Positions 1 through 8,493 of a DNA stretch of 64,000 nt are shown piece after piece. Below the pieces are notes generated by a model. The model was not told the origin of the DNA. It did no database searches and saw only the letters and a program-made list of their open reading frames with translations. Positions within the stretch are counted from its first letter, which is position 1, and every line of letters starts with the position of its first letter. Origin of the DNA: Ignavibacteria bacterium (GTDB lineage Bacteria; Bacteroidota; Ignavibacteria; UBA10030). A program made the position numbers and the translations under genes. Where the stretch lies: NCBI GenBank assembly GCA_016873805.1, contig VGVZ01000016.1:1-64000 (forward strand), written 5' to 3'.

Positions 1-230
1 CGCGCCAAGAAGCACGAGAGCGTGAGAAGTATCTCAAGAGCGGCGCTGGCCGACGGTTTCTGGACAAGATAGAAGCACCGACTTGGTTGGAGTATCTCAA
101 TCAACGCGCCTGTAGCTCAATTGGATACCTGCCCGACGCTGGGAACCGATGGAGGCAGGCGGGGAGCATCAGCCGGAGTCTATCCCGCCGAACCGTCCGC
201 CGCTGTTTTGGCGGAAGGCGGGAGAGCTGA
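1..230 (+). CDS. 3' part of a second GIY-YIG gene copy (5' end outside window)
   Basis: Bases 1-127 are identical to 499-625, the 3' part of the complete GIY-YIG gene downstream. The frame enters mid-codon, with the first full codon at 3. In the complete copy the frame stops at the TAG inside the tRNA-Arg D-arm. Here the base after position 127 differs because an insert begins, so the frame reads on through the tRNA relic to a TGA at 228-230, giving an unrelated Arg-rich tail. Whether the protein is functional cannot be judged without the upstream sequence. It may be a decaying duplicate. Confidence 0.45.
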   Translation, partial: RQEAREREKYLKSGAGRRFLDKIEAPTWLEYLNQRACSSIGYLPDAGNRWRQAGSISRSLSRRTVRRCFGGRRES

Positions 231-306
231 GGGTTAGGGGTTCCCCGCCCGCCCGACCTTGTTCGGATCAGAACGGGCGGTCGGGCGGGGACTCCCTTCG
301 AGCACA
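106..306 (+). pseudogene. tRNA-Arg relic with hairpin inserts in all three loops
   Basis: The segments 106-127, 164-174, 224-243 and 290-299 match the intact tRNA-Arg at 604-677 in order. Three inserts interrupt it. The first, 128-163, is at the 3' side of the D-loop and has a 6-bp inverted repeat. The second, 175-223, replaces the anticodon and has nested 7-bp and 6-bp inverted repeats at 183-189/217-223 and 196-201/210-215. The third, 244-289, lies in the T-loop and has an 11-bp stem at 248-258/279-289. The acceptor stem keeps only five of seven pairs. The D, anticodon and T stems are preserved. It cannot be a normal tRNA because the anticodon is gone. An assembly error is possible. Confidence 0.6.
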
Positions 307-314
307 CAGTTTAT

Positions 315-626
315 ATGACTGACTCTAAGCGGGAATGCAGAGTCGATGTGTATGTTTTGCGAAGTCTTCGAGACCACGACCGTTATATCGGATTATCGGC
401 GTCTACAAGGGGACGACTCGCACAACACAATGCTGGCAAGGTGAAAGCAACGAAGGGCCGACGGCCGTTTGTTTTGACCTACAAGGAACAGTACGCGACG
501 CGCCAAGAAGCACGAGAGCGTGAGAAGTATCTCAAGAGCGGCGCTGGCCGACGGTTTCTGGACAAGATAGAAGCACCGACTTGGTTGGAGTATCTCAATC
601 AACGCGCCTGTAGCTCAATTGGATAG
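315..626 (+). CDS. Small GIY-YIG nuclease-like protein, overlapping tRNA-Arg
   Basis: This 103-residue single-domain protein has the GIY-YIG hallmarks: a YVL strand near residues 13-15, RYIG near 23-26, a conserved Arg in GRLAQHN, and the EAREREKYLK helix with its Glu. It resembles the UPF0213/YhbQ type of free-standing GIY-YIG protein, whose substrates are mostly undefined. The last eight codons and the stop lie inside the tRNA-Arg gene (604-677), so the C-terminal residues are translated from tRNA sequence. The start ATG has no clear Shine-Dalgarno sequence. The 3' half of the gene plus the tRNA 5' part are duplicated at 1-127. Activity is inferred from the family only. Confidence 0.75.
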   Translation: MTDSKRECRVDVYVLRSLRDHDRYIGLSASTRGRLAQHNAGKVKATKGRRPFVLTYKEQYATRQEAREREKYLKSGAGRRFLDKIEAPTWLEYLNQRACSSIG

Positions 627-677
627 AGCATCAGCCTACGGAGCTGAGGGTTAGGGGTTCGACTCCCTTCAGGCGCA
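604..677 (+). tRNA. tRNA-Arg (anticodon ACG)
   Basis: A complete 74-nt cloverleaf. The acceptor stem GCGCCTG pairs perfectly with CAGGCGC and the discriminator is A677. The D-stem is GCTC/GAGC, the anticodon stem is TCAGC/GCTGA around the loop CTACGGA, and the T-loop is TTCGACT. The anticodon ACG would be edited to ICG in most bacteria and reads CGN arginine codons. Its first 23 bases also encode the end of the GIY-YIG gene. Confidence 0.93.
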
Positions 678-720
678 CGACAAAATTGAGAATTGGCAAT
701 TTGAGATTTTGGATTTGGCC

Positions 721-772
721 GCACCCGTAGCTCAATCCCGATCAACTGCATCGTGGATTTCGCTCCGGGTGC
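721..772 (+). pseudogene. Collapsed tRNA-Arg remnant
   Basis: The first 15 bases match the 5' end of the tRNA-Arg at 777, and the last seven restore a perfect acceptor-stem partner (GCACCCG at 721-727 with CGGGTGC at 766-772). The anticodon arm and T-arm are missing, replaced by about 29 unrelated bases. The remnant ends four bases before the intact tRNA. It looks like a deletion and insertion product of a tandem tRNA duplication. Confidence 0.6.
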
Positions 773-776
773 TTGC

Positions 777-850
777 GCACCCGTAGCTCAACTGGATAGA
801 GCATCAGACTTCGGATCTGAGGGTTGGGGGTTCGACTCCCTCCGGGTGTA
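777..850 (+). tRNA. tRNA-Arg (anticodon TCG)
   Basis: A full cloverleaf. The acceptor GCACCCG pairs with CGGGTGT (one G-T pair at the end), with discriminator A850. The D-arm is GCTC/GAGC, the anticodon stem is TCAGA/TCTGA with loop CTTCGGA, and the T-loop is TTCGACT. The anticodon TCG reads CGA arginine codons. It is about 100 bases downstream of the ACG tRNA, so two arginine isoacceptors are clustered. Confidence 0.93.
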
Positions 851-860
851 CTCACTGAGC

Positions 861-889
861 TCCCGTTCCGATTGTGCATCGGAACGGGA
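861..889 (+). terminator. Probable terminator after tRNA-Arg(TCG)
   Basis: A perfect 12-bp inverted repeat (861-872 with 878-889, loop of five) starts 10 bases after the tRNA and is followed by TTCTCATTT. The stem is strong but the T-tract is poor, so it may act mainly in 3' processing. Confidence 0.55.
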
Positions 890-985
890 TTCTCATTTGC
901 CAAAACGGCCGGCGAATGTTTTGTGTGAGCCGCTGCCGTTTTGCGCATCCCGCTGAGCATCGCGAAGCGGGATCGACATGCAGGC

Positions 986-1243
986 TAGCAGACAACGCTA
1001 ACTTCAGTCGATCGTAGAGTGTCATCGAGCGGGACGAATTCAATCATGCTAGAATTCCTGATCCCGCCTGTTCGGCGGGATTCTCATTTCGACAGTGAAG
1101 TTAGCAGACAACGCTAACTTCAGTCGATCGTAGAGTGTCATCGAGCGGGACGAATTCAATCATGCTAGAATTCCTGGTCCCGCCTGTTCGGCGGGATTCT
1201 CATTTCGACAGTGAAGTTAGCAGACAACGCTAACTTCAGTCGA
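986..1243. repeat. 116-bp tandem repeat, about 2.2 copies
   Basis: Copies at 986-1101 and 1102-1217 differ by one base (A1061 versus G1177). A third copy stops after 26 bases at 1243. Each unit holds a GAATTC-flanked inverted repeat, a 7-bp TCCCGCC/GGCGGGA hairpin (1062-1080 and 1178-1196) followed by TTCTCATTT, and across each unit boundary a long near-perfect palindrome (1090-1126 and 1206-1242, 14 paired bases with a 2-nt bulge). The near identity suggests recent duplication. Only two units and no spacers, so it is not a CRISPR array. Confidence 0.85.
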
Positions 1244-1254
1244 AATGGAAGGAG

Positions 1255-2586
1255 TCAGGGGACCTGGCGTTGGCGCAGGAATGCACAGAAGAATCCATCG
1301 GTACCATGAATATGCGGCAGGAGCTTCACGAAGCGACCTGAAGTACTCCCGTGAAGCTGAACACGTTCGACACGGACCGTGGGATCTTCCAGTTCATAGC
1401 CGGGATGAGCATCCAAAAACCCGTTCACCACATCTTCATTCTCTTCTCTGAATAACGTGCACGTCGCATACACAAGCAACCCACCCTGCTTGACATACCG
1501 TGCGCTGTTCGCAAGTATGCGCCTCTGCTTCTCCGAAATCTCCCGAACCGTCTCCTCCGTCACCGTCCATTTCATGCCGGGATTGCGTCGTATCGTCCCC
1601 ACGCCGCTACAAGGCGCATCAACCAGGACGATGTCAAAGACCGGTTCGATATCGGTCTCATCGACTTCGAGCAGGTCGACGACTTTCGTCCGAATATTGT
1701 GCGCTCCTGCACGACGAGATCGCTTTCGAAGTTCTTCCAAACGACGATCATGGACATCTGCCGCAACGATCTCCCCCCGATTCTTCATCAACATGGCAAA
1801 CTCCAGTGATTTGCCTCCCGCTCCGGCACATGCATCCAACACCTTGGCGGTGGGGGTCGGATCAATGAGCAACGGAAGAATTTGACTCCCTTCGTCCTGA
1901 ACTTCAAAATATCCCTCACGAAACGATTGGAGCTGGAAGAGATTCAGCCTCTTTGGAATCTGCAATCCTAAGGGGGAGTATCGCGTCGGTTCGCAGTTCA
2001 CATGTTCCTTCGAAAGTCTGGAATGGCATTCATCTCTGCTCGCCTTCAGCAGATTCACACGGATCGTGAGCGGAGCCGGTTCGTTCAGCGCCTGACAAAG
2101 TCGCTCGCTCTCAACCGGTCCGTATTCTTCTGTGAATCGATGAACCATCCAGTCGGGAAATGAGAATCGGACTCCTGTCCCGACGGAGCTTTTGTCCGCC
2201 GCGGCACGATGTTCGGACAACCCCTTGAGTACCGTATCGATCACGTTTGCAGGGATGGTATCCTGAAGAAATTCTCTGAGATCGGACTCCGAACGGTCGG
2301 CTCCGCTCGTGACAACTACTGAGTAGGCAACGAGGGCGAGTCGCAGCTGTTTCTCCTCGCCCAGCCCCGCATAGTCGTTGCCAACGATTTGCGCGATGAT
2401 TTCCCTGCTCAGTCGGAGATGACGGAGGACTCCATAGACGGTTTCTGCGATGAATCTGCGATCACGAGCGCCGAGATACTTGTGGGAACGGAAAAACCGA
2501 TCCAAGATGGCGTCGGCTGGTTTGGCAGTGAGAAAGAATTCGTGGAGTGCTTCGTAGGTGTGTCCCAGCAGAGAGGAATATTTCAT
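1255..2586 (-). CDS. rsmB: RsmB/NOP-family rRNA (cytosine-5) methyltransferase
   Basis: A 443-residue protein predicted to transfer a methyl group from SAM to a cytosine C5 in rRNA; RsmB acts on C967 of 16S rRNA. An N-terminal NusB-like RNA-binding region (about 1-140) is followed by the Rossmann methyltransferase with VLDACAGAGGKS (SAM loop), the DAPCSG cysteine motif and the YATCTL cysteine motif that releases the product. The start at 2586 (MKYSS) fits the family. The open frame extends 76 codons further upstream, but that part is translated from dispersed repeats. The NusB-like domain favours RsmB over RsmF or NOP2. It is last in the minus-strand run after clpB. Confidence 0.85.
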   Translation of the reverse strand: MKYSSLLGHTYEALHEFFLTAKPADAILDRFFRSHKYLGARDRRFIAETVYGVLRHLRLSREIIAQIVGNDYAGLGEEKQLRLALVAYSVVVTSGADRSESDLREFLQDTIPANVIDTVLKGLSEHRAAADKSSVGTGVRFSFPDWMVHRFTEEYGPVESERLCQALNEPAPLTIRVNLLKASRDECHSRLSKEHVNCEPTRYSPLGLQIPKRLNLFQLQSFREGYFEVQDEGSQILPLLIDPTPTAKVLDACAGAGGKSLEFAMLMKNRGEIVAADVHDRRLEELRKRSRRAGAHNIRTKVVDLLEVDETDIEPVFDIVLVDAPCSGVGTIRRNPGMKWTVTEETVREISEKQRRILANSARYVKQGGLLVYATCTLFREENEDVVNGFLDAHPGYELEDPTVRVERVQLHGSTSGRFVKLLPHIHGTDGFFCAFLRQRQVP

Positions 2587-3048
2587 ACTGAGCAAGGTAC
2601 GAAGAAATGGATATGAAAACAGCGGGCGCACACCGCATCTCAAACCGTGTTGTGAGCGGATTCCGGATCGAGTCCGGAATGACGATAGGGACGGAGCAGA
2701 TTCCCCGCCTGGCCTCACTGCTTCAGATGGACGGCAGACACGCGGATCCCCGCACACATAACATGCGGTACAGGCAAACCCAGAATGACGAGAGAGTTGC
2801 CGCCACGTCATCACCTCCCCCAGTCATGCCGGACTCGCTTGCCCCGTGACGCTTTCACACGGGGATCCGGCATCTGATTCTCACGCGGAGCAGATTCCGG
2901 ATCAAGTCCGGAATGACGATGAGGACGGAGCGAATTCCCGCACACATAACATGCGGGACGGGCAAACCCGGAATGACGAAAGGATGGCGCGGTTCCATCC
3001 CCAGAGGCCTGCGCGGGGCTTGAGTCAGTCACCACAGGAAGATCGACA
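2587..3048. repeat. Intergenic block of dispersed palindromic repeats
   Basis: No gene is supported. The block holds two copies of a palindromic element with core TTCCGGATC.AGTCCGGAA (about 2659-2686 and 2893-2920) and two copies of CGCACACATAACATGCGG followed by a GGCAAACCC/GAATGACGA segment (2751-2790 and 2939-2979). Between them is an imperfect palindrome built on ATGCCGGACT and GGATCCGGCAT (about 2826-2872). On the minus strand these read as SGLDPES-like peptides, a well-known false translation of such elements. They lie between clpB and rsmB and may weaken read-through. Confidence 0.75.
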
Positions 3049-5700
3049 CTAGGTGACCGCTTCAGGCTGGACTCTGGTCACAAAGTCGATGAGACCACGT
3101 TGATCGAGGACGATTTCGATGTTGTCACCTTCGTGAATCGATCCTTCCAGAATCCGTTGCGAGAGTTCGTTCGTGACATATTTCTGAATCACACGCTTCA
3201 ACGGTCGAGCTCCGAACGAGGGATCATATCCAACCTTGGCGAGCCACTCTTTCGCATCATCGGAGGCGCTCATTGAGATACTCTTCGCGCCCAGGAGCTT
3301 CTGAACTTCCTTCAGTTGAAGGTCGACGATCCTCCGGATTTCCGAAGGGGTCAGGGGCTTGAAAAGCACAATCTCGTCGATCCGGTTGAGAAACTCCGGT
3401 CTGATGGTCTGACGGAGCATCTCAAGCAGGGGCACTCTCATATCTCCGACAACCGAGTCTCGATTCTCCTCTGTGAGCGACTGAATGCGATCCTGGATGA
3501 GGTGGCTTCCCAGGTTGGAGGTCATGATGATGATCGTGTTTCTGAAGTTCACCCTTCGCCCCTTACTGTCGGTTAGTCTCCCCTCGTCCAGCACCTGAAG
3601 AAGCACATTGAAGACCTCCGGATGGGCCTTTTCGATCTCGTCGAGAAGAACAACGGAATACGGTTTGCGACGTACTGCTTCCGTGAGCTGGCCTCCCTCT
3701 TCGTACCCGACATATCCCGGCGGCGCGCCGATCAATCGCGACACCGAAAATTTCTCCATGTACTCGCTCATATCGATGCGCACCATCGCAGTCTCATCAT
3801 TGAACAGAAACTCTGCAAGTGCTCGGGCGAGTTCGGTCTTCCCCACACCGGTGCTCCCTAGGAAGATGAACGATCCGATAGGACGTTTTTCTTCCTGTAA
3901 ACCCGCTCTGCTCCGCCTGATCGCGTCTGCGACAGCCTTCACACCATCTTCCTGGTTGACAAGGCGCTGGTGGATCCGTTCCTCGAGATTGATCAACCGC
4001 GAGCGTTCGCTTTCCAGCATCCGACTCACCGGGATGCCTGTCCACTTGGCCACGATCTCCGCAATGTCCTCAGCATCAACCTCTTCTTTGAGCATCTTCT
4101 GGTTTCGCTGAACCTCCGCGAGGCTTGCCGAGGCGGTTTTCAATTTCTTTTCCAATTCGGACATCGTTCCGTATCGAATCTCTGCAACACGACCGAGATC
4201 CCCCTCCCGCTCCATCTGATCGGCTTCGCTCTTCGCGTGCTCAATCTCCTCCTTCATTTTCCGAATCGCTTGGATGAGTCCTTTCTCGTTTTCCCAGTGA
4301 GCCTTCAGCTCTGTCCGTCTTTGCATGACCTCGGAAAGGTCTTTTTCAATTTCATCCAATCGCGACCCGGAATCGGCATCCTTTTCGCGACGGACGGCTT
4401 CTCGCTCGATTTCAAGCTGCTTGATCTTCCGCTCAACGCTATCCAGCTCTGCCGGCATCGAATCGATTTCGATTCGCAGCTTGGATGCTGCCTCATCAAC
4501 AAGATCTATTGCTTTATCAGGCAGGAATCTGTCGGAGATGTAACGGTGACTCAACTGCGCTGCCGCGACAATGGCTCCATCGGTGATGCGGACGCCGTGA
4601 TGTACCTCGTATCGTTCCTTCAAGCCGCGGAGAATGGATATCGTATCTTCGATGTTCGGCTCGTCAATCAGTACTGGCTGGAATCTTCGTTCTAATGCAG
4701 GATCTTTCTCGACGTGCTTCCGGTATTCATCGATGGTTGTTGCACCAATTGCGCGCAGATCACCACGCGCCAGAGCCGGCTTCAGCATGTTCGCCGCATC
4801 GATCGCCCCCTGCGCGGCACCGGCTCCGACAAGCGTGTGAAGTTCGTCAATGAACAAAATGATCTCACCGTTCGATTCGGTGACTTCTTTCAGCAACGCT
4901 TTGAGGCGTTCCTCAAATTGGCCTCTGAAGCTCGTCCCCGCTACCAGCGAGCCCATATCGAGAGCGACGATTCGCTTCGTTTTCAGATTCTCCGGAACAT
5001 CCCCCTGAATGATCCTGTGGGCCAGTCCCTCCGCGATCGCGGTCTTTCCGACTCCGGGATCGCCGATCAATACCGGATTGTTCTTTGTCCTCCGCGAGAG
5101 GACCTGGAGAACGCGCCGAATCTCTTCTTCTCGTCCGATCACCGGATCGAGTCTCCCTTTCCGGGCGAGATCGTTCAAATCGCGACCAAACCTTTGGAGC
5201 GATTGATATTTTTCCTCCGGTGTTTGGTCGGTCACACGTTGCGATCCGCGAATCTCTTTCAATGCTTTGTAGATTCCTTCTTTGGCGATGCCCTGGTCTT
5301 TCAGCAACGTTGCAACGGCGGAGACTCTTCCCCCTCTCCCCCCTTCATCCAGCAGCGCGAGGAGGAGGTGTTCGGTGCTCACATATTCGTCTCTCAGTGA
5401 TGTCGCTTCCTTTTGAGCCGCCTCAAACACTTTTCCAAGCTGTTGCGAGATGTGTTGACTCCCTAAACCCGCGCCCTGTACTTTCGGAAGAATTGCGATC
5501 GCCTCATTCACTTTAATTTTGATGACGTTCACGTTCGCACCGAGTTTCTGCAGGGCCGGGACCACGACACCTTCGCTATCCTGTACGAGTGCCGCGAACA
5601 GGTGTTCGGGCTCGATCATCTGGTTGCCATAGCTTGAAGCAATCTCCAGAGCATTCTGAACCGCCTCCTGTGCCTTGATTGTAAACTTGTTGAAATTCAT
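3049..5700 (-). CDS. clpB: ATP-dependent disaggregase ClpB
   Basis: An 883-residue Hsp100 chaperone that extracts polypeptides from aggregates together with DnaK. The Clp N domain occupies about 1-145. NBD1 has Walker A GDPGVGKT. The long coiled-coil middle domain (about 410-525) separates ClpB from ClpA/ClpC and couples to DnaK. NBD2 has Walker A GSTGVGKT and the C-terminal D2-small domain. Length is as expected. ATG 5700 is preceded by AGGGAA at good spacing. It lies downstream of dnaK on the same strand, separated by the inverted-repeat element at 5746-5878, so it may have its own promoter. No CIRCE operator is visible. Confidence 0.96.
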   Translation of the reverse strand: MNFNKFTIKAQEAVQNALEIASSYGNQMIEPEHLFAALVQDSEGVVVPALQKLGANVNVIKIKVNEAIAILPKVQGAGLGSQHISQQLGKVFEAAQKEATSLRDEYVSTEHLLLALLDEGGRGGRVSAVATLLKDQGIAKEGIYKALKEIRGSQRVTDQTPEEKYQSLQRFGRDLNDLARKGRLDPVIGREEEIRRVLQVLSRRTKNNPVLIGDPGVGKTAIAEGLAHRIIQGDVPENLKTKRIVALDMGSLVAGTSFRGQFEERLKALLKEVTESNGEIILFIDELHTLVGAGAAQGAIDAANMLKPALARGDLRAIGATTIDEYRKHVEKDPALERRFQPVLIDEPNIEDTISILRGLKERYEVHHGVRITDGAIVAAAQLSHRYISDRFLPDKAIDLVDEAASKLRIEIDSMPAELDSVERKIKQLEIEREAVRREKDADSGSRLDEIEKDLSEVMQRRTELKAHWENEKGLIQAIRKMKEEIEHAKSEADQMEREGDLGRVAEIRYGTMSELEKKLKTASASLAEVQRNQKMLKEEVDAEDIAEIVAKWTGIPVSRMLESERSRLINLEERIHQRLVNQEDGVKAVADAIRRSRAGLQEEKRPIGSFIFLGSTGVGKTELARALAEFLFNDETAMVRIDMSEYMEKFSVSRLIGAPPGYVGYEEGGQLTEAVRRKPYSVVLLDEIEKAHPEVFNVLLQVLDEGRLTDSKGRRVNFRNTIIIMTSNLGSHLIQDRIQSLTEENRDSVVGDMRVPLLEMLRQTIRPEFLNRIDEIVLFKPLTPSEIRRIVDLQLKEVQKLLGAKSISMSASDDAKEWLAKVGYDPSFGARPLKRVIQKYVTNELSQRILEGSIHEGDNIEIVLDQRGLIDFVTRVQPEAVT

Positions 5701-5745
5701 TCCCTGATTTCCCTATAATCCGTCATATCGACCGGCATTGACAGC

Positions 5746-5878
5746 AAGGGGCTGTCCCATAAGTCCTCCTCAGAGCGAAATCGTCAGGCTGAGCGCAGTC
5801 GAAGCCACGATTTCGCTCCAATGTCAGAGTTCGACTTCGCTCACTGTGACTCTCGGTGATCTTTTGAGACAGCCCCTT
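5746..5878. repeat. Nested inverted-repeat element with AAGGGGCTGTC ends
   Basis: The ends AAGGGGCTGTC and GACAGCCCCTT form an outer inverted repeat (5746-5756 with 5868-5878). Inside, GAGCGAAATCGT (5773-5784) pairs with ACGATTTCGCTC (5807-5818) over 12 bases. A second element with the same ends lies at 24746-24814. It fills most of the dnaK-clpB gap and has no open frame, so it resembles a miniature palindromic element or attenuator. Confidence 0.7.
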
Positions 5879-5915
5879 CTCGGTTTGCTCGCTTCAATTG
5901 AGGAGTCCGCAATCC

Positions 5916-7862
5916 CTAGGATTGTTTATCTTTCTTCTCCTCTTTCTCATCAACGACTTCGAAGTCGGCGTTCTCGACCTTCTTGCCCGCCTCCTCGGTC
6001 TTCTGCTCTCCTCCCGCCGCCTGCTCTTGAGGCCCCTGCTGTTGGGCTGAGGCAGCCTGGTACATATGCGAAGAGGCCTCGTTCCAGACATTGTTCAGAG
6101 CTTCGTTCTTTGCCTTGATATCGCTCTGAATGTTGGACTTGATCGCCTCTTCGAGGGCATTCGCTGCGCCTTCAAGTTTCGATTTCAGTTCAGCGCTCAG
6201 CTTGTCGCCGAATTCCTTGATTTGCTTGCGGGTCTGGAAGACCAGGTTGTCGGCCTGGTTCTTCAGCTCTACTTCCTCTTTGCGCTTCTTGTCATCCGAG
6301 GCATGTGCCTGAGCATCCTTTTTCATCTTTTCGATTTCCTGTTCACTCAGGCCGCTCGAAGATGTGATGCGGATCGATTGCTCTTTGTTCGTCGCTTTGT
6401 CCTTGGCCGAGACATGAAGTATTCCGTTCGCATCGATATCAAAGGTGACCTCGATCTGCGGAACGCCGCGAGGTGCCGGAGGAATTCCATCGAGATGGAA
6501 TCGTCCGAGCGAGCGGTTGTCGATCGCCATCGGACGCTCACCCTGGAGAACATGGATCTCGACCGAGGGTTGACTGTCCGATGCCGTAGAGAAGATCTCA
6601 CTCTTGCGCGTCGGGATCGTCGTGTTGGCCTGGATCATTTGGGTCATCACCCCACCAAGGGTCTCGATGCCGAGTGTCAGCGGAGTGACATCGAGCAACA
6701 GGATATCCGTCACGTCACCGGAAAGGACTCCGCCCTGAATCGCCGCACCGATCGCGACAACCTCGTCAGGATTGACTCCTTTGTGTCCCTCTTTACCGAA
6801 GATCTCTTTCACCAGTTGCTGGATGCGTGGAACGCGGGTCATGCCGCCGACAAGAATCACTTCGTCGATTTGATTCGGATTGACGTCGGCATCCCTCAGT
6901 GCCTTCTCGACCGGACCGATACAGCGCTTGACGAGATCCTCCACAAGCTGTTCGAATTTCGCCCGTGTGAGCGTCACGTTGAGATGCTTCGGACCTTCGG
7001 CGGTGGCAGTAATAAATGGCAGATTGACCTCCGTTTGCAGAAGCTGCGAAAGTTCCATCTTTGCCTTTTCTGCCGCCTCTCGGAGTCTCTGCAGAGCCAT
7101 CGAATCCTTGCGGAGATCGATACCTTCCTGCTTCCTGAACTCGTCGGCGATATGGTCGATGATCCGCTGGTCGAAGTTGTCTCCGCCCAGATGCGTATCG
7201 CCGTTCGTCGACTTCACTTCGAAAACGCCATCCCCCAGCTCGAGAATCGAGATGTCGAATGTTCCGCCACCGAGATCGAACACGGCAACCCTGCTGTCTT
7301 TCCCTTTCTTGTCAAGCCCATAGGCCAGCGCGGCTGCGGTCGGCTCGTTGATAATCCGTCTCACATTCAGCCCGGCAATCTCACCGGCTTCTTTCGTCGC
7401 CTGGCGCTGCGCGTCGTTAAAGTAGGCGGGAACGGTGACTACGGCATCCGTAATTGTGCCGCCCAGATAGTCTTCGGCGGTCTGCTTCATCTTCTGGAGA
7501 ATCATCGCGGAGATCTCGGGGGGAGAATAGACCCGGTCGCCGGCATTGACGCGCGCCGTATTGTTTTCACCCCTGATCACTTCGTACGGGACGAGTTTCA
7601 TCTCCTCGTTCACCTCATTGTAGAAGCGTCCCATGAAGCGCTTGATGGAGTAGACGGTGTTCTTCGGATTTGTCACCGCTTGCCGCTTCGCCGCCGCCCC
7701 GACCAGACGTTCGCCCGACTTCGCAAACGCGACAACCGAAGGTGTTGTTCGATTTCCCTCCGCGTTTGCGATAACGATAGGATCGTTCCCCTCCATCACC
7801 GCAACGACCGAGTTGGTCGTCCCTAAGTCAATGCCGATAATCTTGTTCGATGTTCCTGCCAT
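5916..7862 (-). CDS. dnaK: Chaperone protein DnaK (Hsp70)
   Basis: A 648-residue cytosolic Hsp70. The ATPase domain (1-385) has the phosphate loops [10 protein letters not shown] and DLGGGTFD. The substrate-binding domain follows (about 390-505) and then a helical lid ending in an acidic tail EEKKDKQS. Length is typical. A strong AAAGGAG precedes ATG 7862. Neither grpE nor dnaJ is adjacent, unlike the common grpE-dnaK-dnaJ order; the gene instead sits downstream of three small heat-shock genes and upstream of clpB. Cochaperones must be elsewhere. Confidence 0.98.
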   Translation of the reverse strand: MAGTSNKIIGIDLGTTNSVVAVMEGNDPIVIANAEGNRTTPSVVAFAKSGERLVGAAAKRQAVTNPKNTVYSIKRFMGRFYNEVNEEMKLVPYEVIRGENNTARVNAGDRVYSPPEISAMILQKMKQTAEDYLGGTITDAVVTVPAYFNDAQRQATKEAGEIAGLNVRRIINEPTAAALAYGLDKKGKDSRVAVFDLGGGTFDISILELGDGVFEVKSTNGDTHLGGDNFDQRIIDHIADEFRKQEGIDLRKDSMALQRLREAAEKAKMELSQLLQTEVNLPFITATAEGPKHLNVTLTRAKFEQLVEDLVKRCIGPVEKALRDADVNPNQIDEVILVGGMTRVPRIQQLVKEIFGKEGHKGVNPDEVVAIGAAIQGGVLSGDVTDILLLDVTPLTLGIETLGGVMTQMIQANTTIPTRKSEIFSTASDSQPSVEIHVLQGERPMAIDNRSLGRFHLDGIPPAPRGVPQIEVTFDIDANGILHVSAKDKATNKEQSIRITSSSGLSEQEIEKMKKDAQAHASDDKKRKEEVELKNQADNLVFQTRKQIKEFGDKLSAELKSKLEGAANALEEAIKSNIQSDIKAKNEALNNVWNEASSHMYQAASAQQQGPQEQAAGGEQKTEEAGKKVENADFEVVDEKEEKKDKQS

Positions 7863-7934
7863 GATGTCTTACACTCCTTTGTTATTGGATGATGAGCCGG
7901 CGCGCCCGAACAAACTGTTCTGCCGATTGCAGCA

Positions 7935-7977
7935 AATGGACGGGCCAAGCCCTCGACCGAAGACTTGACCGTCCATT
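7935..7977. promoter_or_regulatory. Inverted repeat upstream of dnaK
   Basis: AATGGACGG (7935-7943) and CCGTCCATT (7969-7977) form a perfect 9-bp inverted repeat around a shorter inner CAAG/CTTG pair. It sits between hsp20 and dnaK, about 70 bases before the dnaK start. It is not the CIRCE consensus. It could be an operator, a leader hairpin or a terminator without a T-tract. Confidence 0.45.
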
Positions 7978-8000
7978 ATATTGTTTTTCAAAATAAGCGT

Positions 8001-8462
8001 TCACTTCACTTTGATCTCGATCGCCCTCGGCTTCGCCTCCTCGGCTTTCGGGAGTGAGATCGTCAGAATTCCGTCTTCGTACACGGCTTCGATCTTCTCT
8101 CCCTTGACGGTGGAAGGAAGTGTGAATGACCGACGGAACGCACCGTAGGTTCGCTCGAACCGATAGTGCTCTTTGTCCTGCAGTTCATTCTCCTGTTTCT
8201 TCTCGCCGCTGACGGTCAAGATGTTGTTTTCGATTGTGATCTTCACCTCGTTCTTCTTCACGCCGGGAAGCTCGAGCTTGACGAGATACGTATCGTCACG
8301 CTCGATGATGTCGGCTGCGGGGGTCCAGACGGCCGGGAAGAGCGGGTCGTCTGTTCCGTAGTCGCCCCGGAGGAAACTGTCAAAGAACCGATCCAGATCC
8401 CTTCGGACATTGAAGAAATCGCTTGTGAGATCACGCATGGGGGTCCATTTTGTCAGTTTCAT
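8001..8462 (-). CDS. Small heat-shock protein Hsp20 (copy 1)
   Basis: A 153-residue ATP-independent holdase. The alpha-crystallin domain (about 45-140) has the PGVKK turn, the FTLP strand and the EDGILTISLP signature with the GIL anchor; the tail ends EIKVK. The ATG at 8462 has an excellent AAGGAGG at correct spacing. A GTG at 8471 overlaps that Shine-Dalgarno sequence and is rejected. It is the last of three tandem hsp20 genes upstream of dnaK, so co-induction on heat stress is likely. Confidence 0.93.
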   Translation of the reverse strand: MKLTKWTPMRDLTSDFFNVRRDLDRFFDSFLRGDYGTDDPLFPAVWTPAADIIERDDTYLVKLELPGVKKNEVKITIENNILTVSGEKKQENELQDKEHYRFERTYGAFRRSFTLPSTVKGEKIEAVYEDGILTISLPKAEEAKPRAIEIKVK

Positions 8463-8493
8463 GATCAACACCTCCTTATATCGATGTTACGAG

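Larger units (their letters stand above)
851..1254. repeat. Gene-free stretch packed with hairpins and a tandem repeat
   Basis: No gene is supported in these 404 bases. They contain hairpins at 861-889, 902-942 (8-bp stem) and 948-972 (7-bp stem), followed by the 116-bp tandem repeat from 986. Several hairpins share the tail GGATTCTCATTT. The stretch lies between the tRNA-Arg and the 3' end of the convergent rRNA methyltransferase gene, so it may end transcription from both sides. Confidence 0.7.

Noticed and set aside
106-306. Functional intron-containing tRNA
   Set aside because: The anticodon bases are lost, three inserts are present, and the acceptor stem has two mismatches; none fits a group I intron.
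986-1243. CRISPR array
   Set aside because: Only two full 116-bp units, directly adjacent, no variable spacers and no cas genes.
6066-7826. 586-residue open frame on the plus strand opposite dnaK
   Set aside because: Complete overlap with dnaK; no domain; Arg/His-rich shadow caused by codon bias of the real gene.
7863-8000. CIRCE operator upstream of dnaK
   Set aside because: No TTAGCACTC-N9-GAGTGCTAA match; only the unrelated 9-bp inverted repeat is present.
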